A stretch of 64,000 bases of DNA from Terriglobia bacterium (GTDB lineage Bacteria > Acidobacteriota > Terriglobia > Terriglobales > Acidobacteriaceae). A program made the translations under genes and the position numbers. Below, in pieces: positions 1 through 8,617 of this stretch. The stretch spans positions 1-64,000 of the forward strand of contig JAIQEY010000015.1 in assembly GCA_020073565.1 (NCBI GenBank), read 5' to 3'. Each line of letters begins with the position of its first letter. The first letter of the stretch is position 1. The notes beneath the pieces are model-generated. The model saw nothing but the letters and a program-made list of their open reading frames with translations, was not told the origin of the DNA and ran no database searches.

Positions 1-210
1 AGCGGCCTGAGTCACGTCTGGCCGCGAACTGCAACTGTCTGAGTCAGAGTTCGTCAAAGTTGTAGAGCATTCACGCCTTACCTTGCGAGTTGAGCGTTGA
101 GCCCGCGGAATCCTTCCCACGATTTCACAGGACCCGTGACGACTTGATGCTCAAAACCGCTTGCCCATCGATGAGTGGCGTCGTCCTGGCCAGAAAAGGC
201 CCGTTCTGAG

Positions 211-507
211 TTATGGCGAGGCACAACCGCTGATTGGCATCGCGGCAACGATCTGGCCAGGTTCGATTCCCGAGACACCGTCGCCGAGCCGATCCACCAC
301 GCCAACCAGATCCCATCCTGGTGTGAAGGGCACCAAAGGCGTCTCGGGATGAACGCCCTCGCGCGCCATTATGTCGGGCAAGGAGACACCAGCAACCCGC
401 ACTTTCACCCGAACTTCACCATCCTTTGGCTCGGGGCACTCTTCTTCAACCACCCGAAGGGCATCGGGCCCGCCGTAGTGAGTGACGATAATGCGCGTGT
501 GTCTCAC
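211..507 (-). pseudogene. truncated zinc-type/quinone oxidoreductase (MDR family)
   Basis: A 98-residue frame (GTG start) matches the N-terminal catalytic (GroES-like) half of medium-chain dehydrogenase/reductases: THYGGPDALRV at the start, then EVRVKVRVAGVSLPDIMAREG, a proline-rich VPFTPGWDLVGVV and GVSGIEPGQIVAAMP. This half normally continues for more than 200 further residues with the NAD(P)-binding Rossmann domain. Here it stops right after the conserved GQ-V-A segment and no continuation is visible in the other frames down to position 1. I read it as a broken gene. A complete short protein is unlikely because the cofactor domain is missing. It lies downstream of DUF1697 on the same strand, in a stretch of gene debris. 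Confidence 0.6.
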
Positions 508-611
508 GAAATTCTTGCTCTCTGGTCAGCATACAATGCTGGGGCGGACGGTTGCGATCACTTCACGTGATCCGTCCTGCTGGCGTGTAATCAGCGTCCT
601 TTATTCATCGC

Positions 612-1133
612 CTAGCCCTTCAAGATCCGCACGATCGCGATTATCGTGTTCCAATTCCGTGTGGTGGCCGGCACACCGTACAGCTTGTCGATCTGGCTAA
701 GATAGCTGATCGTCTTCATGTGACGACGGTACAGACCAAACACGAATTGTCCTTCCGACGCCATCACCCGCACCAACCACTCCCCGTCTGAAGGAAACGT
801 GACTGGAAGCGACGCTCGGACGCCGCCGGGTTTCGACAGGATGCTCACGAATCGAACAACATCCGGGGACGACGGCTCAGCTGCAAATGGATTCTCCGCC
901 TCCAGGCGGATGAGATCGCGGCCATCGCACAGCATAAGTTCCGCTTCGAATGGCAGCTTCCGGAGCACTGCACTACGGAACTTTGCTCGAGATCCAGGTT
1001 TACGAACGACAAACGTCCCCGCCGCACCCACATTCACCACATCATAGTCACTCAGTTCCCGTGCGAGGATGCTTGGGCGAAATGTCCTGTGCCCGCCAAC
1101 ATTGACACCTCGCAGGAAAACAATGAGCGCCAT
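612..1133 (-). CDS. DUF1697 family protein
   Basis: The 173-residue product begins with MALIVFLRGVNVGGHRTF, the hallmark N-terminus of DUF1697 proteins (LLRGINVGG), and has the usual family length. The early V-x-N-x-G-x-A-G-T-F-V-V stretch corresponds to the family's 'sGNvvF' region, here diverged. The biochemical function of the family is not established. The ATG at 1133 has no strong Shine-Dalgarno sequence. It stands alone between a truncated oxidoreductase and the DUF5996 gene, all on the minus strand. Nothing in the frame looks broken. Confidence 0.75.
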   Translation of the reverse strand: MALIVFLRGVNVGGHRTFRPSILARELSDYDVVNVGAAGTFVVRKPGSRAKFRSAVLRKLPFEAELMLCDGRDLIRLEAENPFAAEPSSPDVVRFVSILSKPGGVRASLPVTFPSDGEWLVRVMASEGQFVFGLYRRHMKTISYLSQIDKLYGVPATTRNWNTIIAIVRILKG

Positions 1134-1429
1134 ACGCCGATTATCAAGAAAAAAAGTCGGGAACGCTACGGCACGCGTTAAGGGCTTGGAGCTTCACCCG
1201 CTGTTGCGGCGGAAATTGACCACGTGTTGGGAGGGTCGCGAACCGATCGGGACTAACTCCCGGCCCTCGAAACTGGTGAATTCGTCGGGCGTAGCTCAGC
1301 ATCCACCTCGCGCCCGATGCGCGCAACGATGTCCGGCACGGCTTCCACATCCGTTTGAGTGGTGTGAAAGTTGACAATGCAGGCGCATCGCGACCGCGAC
1401 TCGTTGGACTCGTTGGCAGCTCTCTTCGC

Positions 1430-1457
1430 TTCGGGATCACAACCTGTACGCCGACTT
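1430..1457 (+). repeat. 28-bp repeat, copy 1
   Basis: This 28-bp segment, with core GGGATCACAACCTGTACGCC, is repeated at 2676-2703 with one mismatch, in the same orientation. It lies 32 bp beyond the stop codon of the DUF5996 gene, inside the 355-bp gap 1134-1488, where I see nothing else. After the shared part both copies run into ATCAGG, directly in this copy and after a 9-bp insertion (TCGGTACCT) in the other. Confidence 0.7.
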
Positions 1458-1488
1458 ATCAGGACAAATCTCTTGGGTCGCGCCGCAG

Positions 1489-2406
1489 CTACTCAGGTCT
1501 GCCGCTACCAACGAGATGCGGGTCCCAGCCTGCCCTCTCCGCACCAGCGTTATACGTTGACTCGAAAAACGACAGCAGATCGCCGTCAGGGTCTTTCGAT
1601 TTGCGCAGATCGTCGTAATCAAAGAGGAACTCTCCCATGGCCGACTCCCATCGCGAGCTGGCCGGGCTGACCTTCGCGTGTTCGATTTCCTTGGGCTGCG
1701 GGTAGGTGAAGGAATAGAACGCGGGCTTTGGATAAGCGGCACTGCCCGACCACCATCCCACCTCAATTAGCTCCTCGTTCATGGCGTTACGTCGGATGTA
1801 GTCGGCTTTCTCGCCGGGTGACGCGGGCTTGCCGTTGTAGCGCACGTCGCGGATGTCAAGCGTTCCCCACATCAGGCCAATGGGCTGTGTCTTGCCCTTG
1901 AAGCGGCCGTGGAAAACCTGCATCACGCGCTGCGTACTCAGGAGGATTCGCCACCAAGCGTTGACCAGTGTAGGGTCGTAGGGACGAGGCAGTGCGTCTT
2001 GGTCAAATGGGATGGAGTTGAGCACTTCCTGCGGCTTCAAGTTGATGGAAGCATTGATGCCGGCTTTGCCCAGGATGTCAAAGAGCTGCCCCACAAATTC
2101 GGCGACAGACATAGGCGCCAAGTCGCAGTGACCCGAAAATCCCCAACTGGTTGCGCACCCCACCTGGTGAGAGATCAGATCAACCGTGACTTCATACGCG
2201 CCCCCAGAATAGGGGATTGGTCCTGTTGTTAATCCTTGGCTGCTGAGCCAGAGCGGTACCTCGCCCCACTGCGGTTCAAACGGCTCTTTCAGCTTCAACT
2301 TGCCCACGGCCTGTAAACCCATATGCAGAAGATGCTGGGTGGCCGCGAAGTCGGGATAGGAAAATGGGGGCCACGGCTCGTAAGAGATGTCCTGCGGAAA
2401 TGGCAT
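1489..2406 (-). CDS. DUF5996 family protein
   Basis: A 305-residue soluble protein with no signal peptide. It has the tryptophan- and proline-rich pattern of DUF5996: YEPWPPFSYPDFAATQHLLHM at the start, VPLWLSSQGLTTGPIPY, a conserved FFESTYNAGAERAGWD near the C-terminus, and the usual family length of about 300. No biochemical role is known for the family. The ATG at 2406 is preceded by a weak GAGG. The gene is flanked on both sides by copies of a 28-bp repeat (1430-1457 and 2676-2703), which suggests it sits in a unit that has moved or duplicated. The frame is intact. Confidence 0.75.
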   Translation of the reverse strand: MPFPQDISYEPWPPFSYPDFAATQHLLHMGLQAVGKLKLKEPFEPQWGEVPLWLSSQGLTTGPIPYSGGAYEVTVDLISHQVGCATSWGFSGHCDLAPMSVAEFVGQLFDILGKAGINASINLKPQEVLNSIPFDQDALPRPYDPTLVNAWWRILLSTQRVMQVFHGRFKGKTQPIGLMWGTLDIRDVRYNGKPASPGEKADYIRRNAMNEELIEVGWWSGSAAYPKPAFYSFTYPQPKEIEHAKVSPASSRWESAMGEFLFDYDDLRKSKDPDGDLLSFFESTYNAGAERAGWDPHLVGSGRPE

Positions 2407-2675
2407 GGCAGTGTCCTCGTCTCAAGAGCGGAGGAGCAAGTCGCGTCCGCTCCAAAGCGCACATGACGTTCGATGGGCGACAGGTTCAAGATGAAAACGA
2501 AATTGTACAATTTTTGACCGCAGGGCGACACGATCGGATCTATCCGGACTTCCAGAAGACAGTTCGAAGACAGGACTCTGCTGGCTTCACTAAGCTTCAT
2601 TGGGATGCGATCCCAGTTGCCGTCGAATCGCCAGCGACGGGTTCACCAAAATTGCTATTGAAGAGCCCGTTAGCT

Positions 2676-2703
2676 TTCGGGATCACAACCCGTACGCCGA
2701 CTT
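2676..2703 (+). repeat. 28-bp repeat, copy 2
   Basis: Second copy of the repeat at 1430-1457, in the same orientation with one mismatch, 1,246 bp away. Here it is followed by TTCGGTACC, which can pair with the GTAC..CGA inside the repeat to make a short bulged hairpin. It lies in the 460-bp gap 2407-2866, upstream of DUF5996. Nothing else recognisable is in that gap. Confidence 0.7.
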
Positions 2704-2866
2704 TTCGGTACCTATCAGGCCTCGATGAGTGAATTGGCGATTTAGCAACAATTGAACCAACTGACGCCTGCAAGACGTTCCAAACGCGCGGCAATTCACA
2801 CGCACGATCTGTAACTCAGACTTCATCTACCGCGGAGAACGCCGATTCCGCACGCCGAGCCCTCGC

Positions 2867-3403
2867 TCAAAACCATTTCTCGGGCGAGAAGGGAGTCGAC
2901 TTATCTGGGCCACCAAAGAAGCAGAAGTCGCACAGGAAGTGACGGTGTTCATTGAGTGGATTCCACTCCGCGGGAAGTGTGTCGAAATATCTAAATTTGG
3001 GTCGCTTTCGCGGGGTGTCTTCAGCTCGCTGTCGCAACATCATGCACCGGGCTCCTGTGGCAGTGCGATGAATCTTCGAGGTTCGGTTGTGCGACCACGT
3101 TTCGTCATTGGTGCCGGCGTTTGCGAAGTACACGCGGTGAGGACCCCATTCGACGAAGTTATGGGGGCGATCGAGGTCGTCTGGAATCTCCACAACAACT
3201 TCGTCGGACCAGAGGATACCTTTCTGAGTGCCGATGGTAGCTGTGACAGTGCAACGGACTTTCACGCGGTCAAGAAAGTAATAGTCCGGATCGCGCAGTC
3301 CAATCAGTATCTGAACACCGTGGCAACAAAGACTATCGAAAGTGTCGGAAATACATGGATGCAGGCGACGCGAATCAGCCAGTCGAGGCACCCGGCCACG
3401 CAA
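2867..3403 (-). CDS. hypothetical protein, possibly 5'-truncated
   Basis: The minus strand carries a 178-codon frame whose middle part looks protein-like: RDPDYYFLDRVKVRC, GILWSDEVVVEIPDD and an aromatic, cysteine-containing C-terminus (RYFDTLPAEWNPL, FLCDFCFFGG). The only available start is a TTG at 3403 without a ribosome binding site, six bases after an in-frame stop at 3410-3412, so the 5' end may be lost or frameshifted. A 185-codon frame on the opposite strand (2939-3496) overlaps it almost completely and has less protein-like composition. I recognise no family. Confidence 0.35.
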   Translation of the reverse strand: MRGRVPRLADSRRLHPCISDTFDSLCCHGVQILIGLRDPDYYFLDRVKVRCTVTATIGTQKGILWSDEVVVEIPDDLDRPHNFVEWGPHRVYFANAGTNDETWSHNRTSKIHRTATGARCMMLRQRAEDTPRKRPKFRYFDTLPAEWNPLNEHRHFLCDFCFFGGPDKSTPFSPEKWF

Positions 3404-3842
3404 GGTGGCTCACAAAGAAATGGTAGGGTCGCAAGAAAAGTGCGCATGGGAGAAGACGTAGGTATAGCCGGGCTCTCACCCCAGCAAACTTCTTGAAATG
3501 CCTCTAGACCGACGTGAATGACGCTACGTTAACGTCGACGAGCGGGCCGAGTACAGACAAGCTATTTTTCTAGCCCCAAGTTCTTTCGAGACTCGCTATC
3601 CATGCGCGCCGATAACTGTATCACGAATACGCGGAAAAAGCGCTTATGTATCCGGGTGGTGAATATTGGCGATTAATCAAGGCAGTGACGCAACTCTATG
3701 GGAGACGCCAACTCGTCTCGACCGTCATGCGAGAAACGTGTCGTCAGACCGCTCCCTTGACCAGAAGGTGGTTCAGTTGGTGACGGCTGATGCAGCCTGA
3801 AAAGCTCTTGCGCTTTATGTTTGCAAAGGCCTCGCATCCTTC

Positions 3843-4055
3843 TTGCGCGGAGTTCGAACGCTCGTGTTCCCGTCACTCCTTTTGGATCCCGTGACTGTCT
3901 CCTTTGCCAAACAGCGCACGTTTTGCCTCGACCATAGATTGAACGACGCGGTGGATTCTCCGTTGAAATCGTGTGCGATCTCGAGCGATGGCGCGAGGGT
4001 GTTCCTGGGGGATATGTCGGGATGCGTGCACTTCCTGCAGCTTGAAGGCGGTTAG
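3843..4055 (+). pseudogene. relic of the C-terminal end of a WD40-repeat protein
   Basis: The plus-strand frame ends with DSPLKSCAISSDGARVFLGD, then MSGCVHFLQLEGG and a stop. This is the last blade of the WD40 repeats that end many bacterial TIR- or AAA-type WD40 proteins (pattern L-x-S-C-A-x-S-x-D-G-x-x-x-x-x-G-D-x-x-G-x-V-H-F-L-x-L). No further WD40 blades can be read upstream in frame, so only the tail survives. It points toward the intact TIR-WD40 gene on the opposite strand, 260 bp away. The 440 bp before it (3404-3842) hold nothing I recognise. Confidence 0.55.
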
Positions 4056-4180
4056 GCCGCCTGGCGTGCGGTCCAGAAAACGGGCTTCGAGGAAATCAAG
4101 TCTGAGTCGGCATCCGTTGGGCACCGCGCTAGGGAATTTTGCGCCCCCCGGGCAGAATTCCCAACCAGGACGACAAGCTT

Positions 4181-4204
4181 TTGTACCTAAAGTCGGTGGG
4201 TTGT
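4181..4204 (-). repeat. possible degenerate inverted copy of the 28-bp repeat
   Basis: Read on the minus strand this segment gives ACAACCCACCGACTTTAGG. It resembles the repeat at 2676-2703 (ACAACCC, GTACG, CCGACTTT, then GGTAC) with a 4-bp deletion. The match is short, so this could be chance. Confidence 0.3.
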
Positions 4205-4316
4205 TTCAAGGACCAAGTTTCCCGAGCCGCACAAATCCAACATGCTTATAGCTGCTTGTACACGCTTAGCCGCTGCGCTCAATTTACCAGTAATAGACAT
4301 CATTACAATTCGAGTG

Positions 4317-7300
4317 TTACTCGAAAGGTCTCGCCACAACAGGCTTCTCATCAGGCGCCCGCGCGGCTACGCATGTTGCTCGATACGGCTCATCGCCAAC
4401 GTACTGGGCCCATTCTTCTTTCGTAAGGTTCCTCGTAGCTCGGGCGCACGCCTCGGTGACCAAATCCGCCGGTTCAAGGAGCCAAACTCGAGTATCGTCA
4501 CGCCTAGTGCTGGCCAGAAAACGTGCGTCAGGGCTGAACTGAAGATCGCCCTCACCGCTGATGCGAATTCGTGCAACTTCCGAACGCGTGCTAACTTCCC
4601 AAACGCTCACCAGTTGGCTCCCGACGCCGCGGTTTGCCAGCAGCCTACCGTCCGGGCTGAACACGATCGCATCGCTGGCGCCTTCCGCGAATAAAGAGGC
4701 CAGGCGCACGTTCTTGGTAAGGTCTCGAATCTCCAGTACTTCTTGAGTAACGCCGGCCAGTAAATGCGAGTCGGGACTAAGGGCAACCTTTCCCTTGTAA
4801 GTTTGCGGCAGCCGTGTCCAAGGGGACAAACCCCAGACACTGGTGTCCCCGGATTTTCGAGAAATCACAAGCCACCGGCTGTCAGGACTGAATGCATGAT
4901 TCGTGACGTCCGAACCAGACTCTTTACCGATCATGCGCCCCGTTGCGGCCTGGAAGACTTCCACTTCGTCAACGTCAGTCAAAGTAGCGATCCACCTGCC
5001 GTCCGGACTGATTTCTGCGGAACAATGCTCACCACAAAGGGTGCGCGCGGCAACGTGTCCAGATGGCACGTCATAGACAGTCAGCCAATCTCCCTGCCTC
5101 GTTTCGCTATCCACGATTACATAACGGCCATTTTCTGTAGCGGTTGCACGACCGATCGGTTCTGTGTGATCCCAGCGTCCAATTACCTCTCTTTTCGGCT
5201 CGCGAGTAACCACAATCGTCTTCTCATTGAAGATGTGGGCTTGGAAGGGCGGCTCCTTTGTTTCTATGGTCTCGGTTCGAGTCAGCCCGGTACTCAGATC
5301 AAAGCGATAACGGGTTCTCCAATCTTGACCAATAATTTCTGTTGGCGTGAAGGAGAGCGGCTTCGGAATCTGTTCTGGAGTTCTTGCTTTCTCCTCACCG
5401 AGGGACCACAAGATGGTTGCGCCGCCGACCGTCCCGGTCATCATCCAGTGTCCATCCGAGCTGAAAGTCAGGACATCGACGCTGCCGCTGTGCAGAACGC
5501 GAGTGAACAATTGTCGCGTCTTCAGGTCCCAAAGATCAATGTTCCCATTCGGGAACCCAATCGCAAGCCATCGGTTTGAGGGATGGAAGCCTAGACTGGC
5601 TGCATCGGCACGCACGTCGTACTGGATTTCGCGCTTGCCGGTGTCGGCGGACCAGACCACAATGTCGTGATAGACGCTGTTACTGGCCAACCAACGGCCG
5701 TCGGCGCTGACAGTCATTCGGATGGTGCTGACTGAGCTCCCCGAGCCTGGCCCGCCGATAGGTTCCTCCAGTGGGATAGGCTGCCGACTACTCAAATCCC
5801 AGAGGTGAAGCTGACGCCCACCGGGAACGGTAACTCCTGTAGTACCCTCCTCGGAATCGTAGGCGACCGTTCCTTCGTGCAAGACGTGCGTCGCGAGAAG
5901 AAGCCTGTCTCTGCCCCAAGCCGGGGGCGAAAGGAACTTCAGCTGGAGAACGGGGCCGTCATGCTGTAGTCGAGCGGGGGCACCGTTATATTGTCCCCAC
6001 AAAAGGGCAGCGCCGTCCTGACCGCCAGTGGCAAACACCAGAACATCGGGAGAAGGAGAAAAACCGTGAGCGGGGTTAAGGGCAACGCCCAACACAGCCG
6101 CACTGTGACGAACCTCTCTAAGCAGTTCATCTGATGTCACTCTCCATAAACGTGCAGTTCCATTATCGGAGCCGCTTACGACGAACTCGGTGTCGACGTC
6201 CAGACTGGTAATTGTCCCACCGTGGGGAAGGACTTTTTCCAGGGCTCCCGTATCGGCCGACCACAGCCGGACTTTCCCATCACGCGAACCTGTCAGGAGG
6301 TGCCTGTTATCACGCGAGAATACCATGACGGTTATCTCAGCGACGTGAGGAAGTCTCGCTGTTTCTGCTCCACTAAGGGCGTCCCAGAGCACCACAAACG
6401 GCTCTTGCATGGCCGTGGCGATCTGACGCCCATCATCGCGCAAGACAGCGTGACGGATCGAGCCCCATTGCTGCAGACGCGCAATCGTCTTTGGCGTCCG
6501 ATCGAGAACCCTCCGCAGAGCGTCGTCCACTTCGAACGTTCGTATCTTCTCGCGCATCATGCGGTTGGCCGCCTCAGCGGCGAGCAAAAGACTCACCTGA
6601 CTCAAGTCAGGGCGTTGCTCACCCACAAGCATCGATTGTGCTGCGATTTGCCTCAGAACGGTAATCCTGCGACGCTGTTCCGCAATCCGGCGTTCGCGCT
6701 CAGCCTCATCGCGCTGCCGCACGGCTTCGTTACGCTGCGTGGTAGCCTCCTGGGCGGCGACCTCCGCGTTCTTGCGCTGTTTTTCCTCGCCCTGGCGCGC
6801 TAAGTCCGCTTCTTTGGTTTGCCCTTCGGCAATTCCCTTCTGCTTTACCGCTTCTGTAGCTTCCCGCTTCGCGATTCCCCGCTGGATCAAGGCAACAACC
6901 GCTAACCCCGCCATCGCCACGGCAATGACACTGACCACTACAACCGTGATGCGAGCGCCGCGGGTGCGCGCCGTCCGACTGGCGCTGATGTAGTCGAGTT
7001 GGAGCCGGGTGGGCTTAGGGAGTTTGTTCGGGTCCAAATTGGTTTTTGCCAGCCAATCCTCTGCTCGTTTGAGGCCATCTTTGCGCAGCAGGTAACTGGA
7101 ACTGCGCTGATGGCGATCCCAGTTCTCGGCACTTTGCAGCAAGCGGCGATGTTCCGGCATGAGGTCGAAGTCGGTGCTGATGGCCTCAACCAGCCCTTGC
7201 ACGCCAGCAACAAAATCGTCCTCTGGACGGAGGTGCGTCCACTGCGGTAGACGGATTGCCTCCGGTAAATCACTTTCCTGGGGACCGAGGTCGCGACAGA

Positions 7301-7649
7301 CAACTGGCAGAATTCGCTTCTTCTGCTCGGCAGCGCGATCCAGTTCGGCACGGCAAGGGCCGGAGCCAACCGAATCAGCGCTGATCACGAAGATGACAGA
7401 GTCCGTACTGAGTTGTAGATCGCGCAGCTGATCTTGATAATTTTCGCCCCGCACGAGCTGCCAATCGCCGCGGATCTCTATCCCCTTCAGTTGGAGGGCT
7501 TCGGCAAGGCGGAGAACGAAGTCTTTGTCCTCCCGAGCATAAGAAATAAAGGTCACCGACTGTTCGGATGACGCAGTCGGCGATCTCACGGCTCCGGATT
7601 GTTCTAAGTCAGGCACACCAAATGTCCAGAAAGGCCAATACTTAACCAC
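4317..7649 (-). CDS. TIR domain - transmembrane - coiled coil - WD40 repeat protein
   Basis: The 1,110-residue product has four parts. Residues about 30-160 form a TIR domain: VTFISYAREDKDFV at the start, the S90-A-D-S stretch, and C99-R-A-E102 in the place where bacterial TIR_2 domains carry their conserved C-x-x-E. Residues 233-255 are one clear membrane helix. Residues 257-340 are an Ala/Glu/Gln/Arg-rich coiled coil. From about 370 to 1070 there is a series of WD40 blades (SRDGKVRLW, SGSDNGTARLW, FSPDGRLLA). TIR domains in bacteria can cleave NAD+ or make nucleotide signals, often in phage defence; the WD40 part would sense or bind a partner. No NACHT or AAA ATPase is present. The TIR end should be cytoplasmic; the WD40 side is unclear. 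The first start is GTG at 7649, almost touching the left end of the IS91-type element, and the frame stays open into the element. The native N-terminus may therefore be lost, or translation may begin at an inner GTG (residues 12 or 21). An immune function is inference. Confidence 0.8.
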   Translation of the reverse strand: MVKYWPFWTFGVPDLEQSGAVRSPTASSEQSVTFISYAREDKDFVLRLAEALQLKGIEIRGDWQLVRGENYQDQLRDLQLSTDSVIFVISADSVGSGPCRAELDRAAEQKKRILPVVCRDLGPQESDLPEAIRLPQWTHLRPEDDFVAGVQGLVEAISTDFDLMPEHRRLLQSAENWDRHQRSSSYLLRKDGLKRAEDWLAKTNLDPNKLPKPTRLQLDYISASRTARTRGARITVVVVSVIAVAMAGLAVVALIQRGIAKREATEAVKQKGIAEGQTKEADLARQGEEKQRKNAEVAAQEATTQRNEAVRQRDEAERERRIAEQRRRITVLRQIAAQSMLVGEQRPDLSQVSLLLAAEAANRMMREKIRTFEVDDALRRVLDRTPKTIARLQQWGSIRHAVLRDDGRQIATAMQEPFVVLWDALSGAETARLPHVAEITVMVFSRDNRHLLTGSRDGKVRLWSADTGALEKVLPHGGTITSLDVDTEFVVSGSDNGTARLWRVTSDELLREVRHSAAVLGVALNPAHGFSPSPDVLVFATGGQDGAALLWGQYNGAPARLQHDGPVLQLKFLSPPAWGRDRLLLATHVLHEGTVAYDSEEGTTGVTVPGGRQLHLWDLSSRQPIPLEEPIGGPGSGSSVSTIRMTVSADGRWLASNSVYHDIVVWSADTGKREIQYDVRADAASLGFHPSNRWLAIGFPNGNIDLWDLKTRQLFTRVLHSGSVDVLTFSSDGHWMMTGTVGGATILWSLGEEKARTPEQIPKPLSFTPTEIIGQDWRTRYRFDLSTGLTRTETIETKEPPFQAHIFNEKTIVVTREPKREVIGRWDHTEPIGRATATENGRYVIVDSETRQGDWLTVYDVPSGHVAARTLCGEHCSAEISPDGRWIATLTDVDEVEVFQAATGRMIGKESGSDVTNHAFSPDSRWLVISRKSGDTSVWGLSPWTRLPQTYKGKVALSPDSHLLAGVTQEVLEIRDLTKNVRLASLFAEGASDAIVFSPDGRLLANRGVGSQLVSVWEVSTRSEVARIRISGEGDLQFSPDARFLASTRRDDTRVWLLEPADLVTEACARATRNLTKEEWAQYVGDEPYRATCVAARAPDEKPVVARPFE

Positions 7650-7741
7650 GTTTGAACGAAGCCTATGCGGCAGACGCTTTCGCGTGTCCGGTGTCAGCGG
7701 TGTGTGTGAGGGGATAAGGTTGGGTCATAAGGAGCTAACCT

Positions 7742-8617
7742 ATGACCCACCTTCGCAAAATGATGCTCGAAGAACTCGAGCGTCGTAATTACGCTCAGAC
7801 TACCGTCGACTGCTACATCCAGACGATCGAGGATTTTGCGCGTCACTTTCACCGCCCTCCTGATCAGCTCACTCCGGAGCACATCCGCGAGTACCAAGCG
7901 TATTTGTTCCGCGAGAGAAAGCTGGCCGCATCCACCGTGACGCAACGGCTCGCGGCACTGCGGTTCTTCTACACACAAACGATCAAGAAAGCTTGGAGTG
8001 TAGCCGACACACCGTATCCGAAGAAGACGCGACCCCTGCCCAGCATCTTGAGCCCGGAAGAAGTGGCCCACCTCATCGACTCGTCCCAGACTCGGTTTCA
8101 TCGCATCGTATTGATGACGCTCTATGGCACGGGGGCACGGCGCGCCGAGTTGGCTCGCTTGCAAATTTCCGATATCGACAGCCGACGCATGGTGATCCAC
8201 ATCCGCAGTGGCAAAGGTCGTCAGGACCGCGATGTCATGCTCAGTCCCAGGCTGCTCGAAGCCTTGCGCGACTACTGGCGTGGCCTGAAGCGCAAACCCA
8301 CGGAATGGTTATTTCCGGGCGGATCCCGGCACACATCCAACCGTCCCATCACTCCCCGAGCGGTGTGGTATGCGTGCCAACGTGCTGCCCAGCGGGCGGG
8401 ACTTCAGAATCGGGTTCATCCCCACACGCTGCGCCACTGTTTCGCCACGCACTTACTGGAAAACGGCGCTGACCTGCGCACCATTCAACTGCTCCTGGGA
8501 CATCACGATCTGAAGGAGACCACGATCTATCTTCATCTCTCGCGACGGCATCTCAACGCCACCGCGAGTCCGTTGGACTCGCTCCAGTTGAAAGACAAGT
8601 CACCGCAGAACCCGTAG
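7742..8617 (+). CDS. IS91-associated tyrosine recombinase (XerC/D-like)
   Basis: The 291-residue product has an N-terminal SAM-like core-binding domain (about 1-90: YAQTTVDCYIQTIEDFARHF) and a C-terminal catalytic domain. The catalytic set is present: Arg in GTGARRAELARL, Lys in RSGKGRQDR, H-x-x-R in HPHTLRHCFATHLL, His in LLGHHDLKET and the nucleophilic Tyr in TTIYLHLS. The ATG at 7742 follows AAGGAG at 7730-7735 with good spacing. Recombinases of this type travel with IS91-family transposases in many soil bacteria. The stop codon is immediately followed by the ATG of the transposase, so the two are translationally coupled. No sign of decay. Confidence 0.93.
   Translation: MTHLRKMMLEELERRNYAQTTVDCYIQTIEDFARHFHRPPDQLTPEHIREYQAYLFRERKLAASTVTQRLAALRFFYTQTIKKAWSVADTPYPKKTRPLPSILSPEEVAHLIDSSQTRFHRIVLMTLYGTGARRAELARLQISDIDSRRMVIHIRSGKGRQDRDVMLSPRLLEALRDYWRGLKRKPTEWLFPGGSRHTSNRPITPRAVWYACQRAAQRAGLQNRVHPHTLRHCFATHLLENGADLRTIQLLLGHHDLKETTIYLHLSRRHLNATASPLDSLQLKDKSPQNP

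Noticed and set aside
1430..2703. Integron attC sites around DUF5996
   Set aside because: The repeats lack the RYYYAAC/GTTRRRY core pairs and no integron integrase is in the window; the tyrosine recombinase belongs to the IS91-type element.
2939..3496. 185-codon plus-strand frame
   Set aside because: It overlaps the more protein-like minus-strand frame 2867-3403 and shows no recognisable motif or ribosome binding site.
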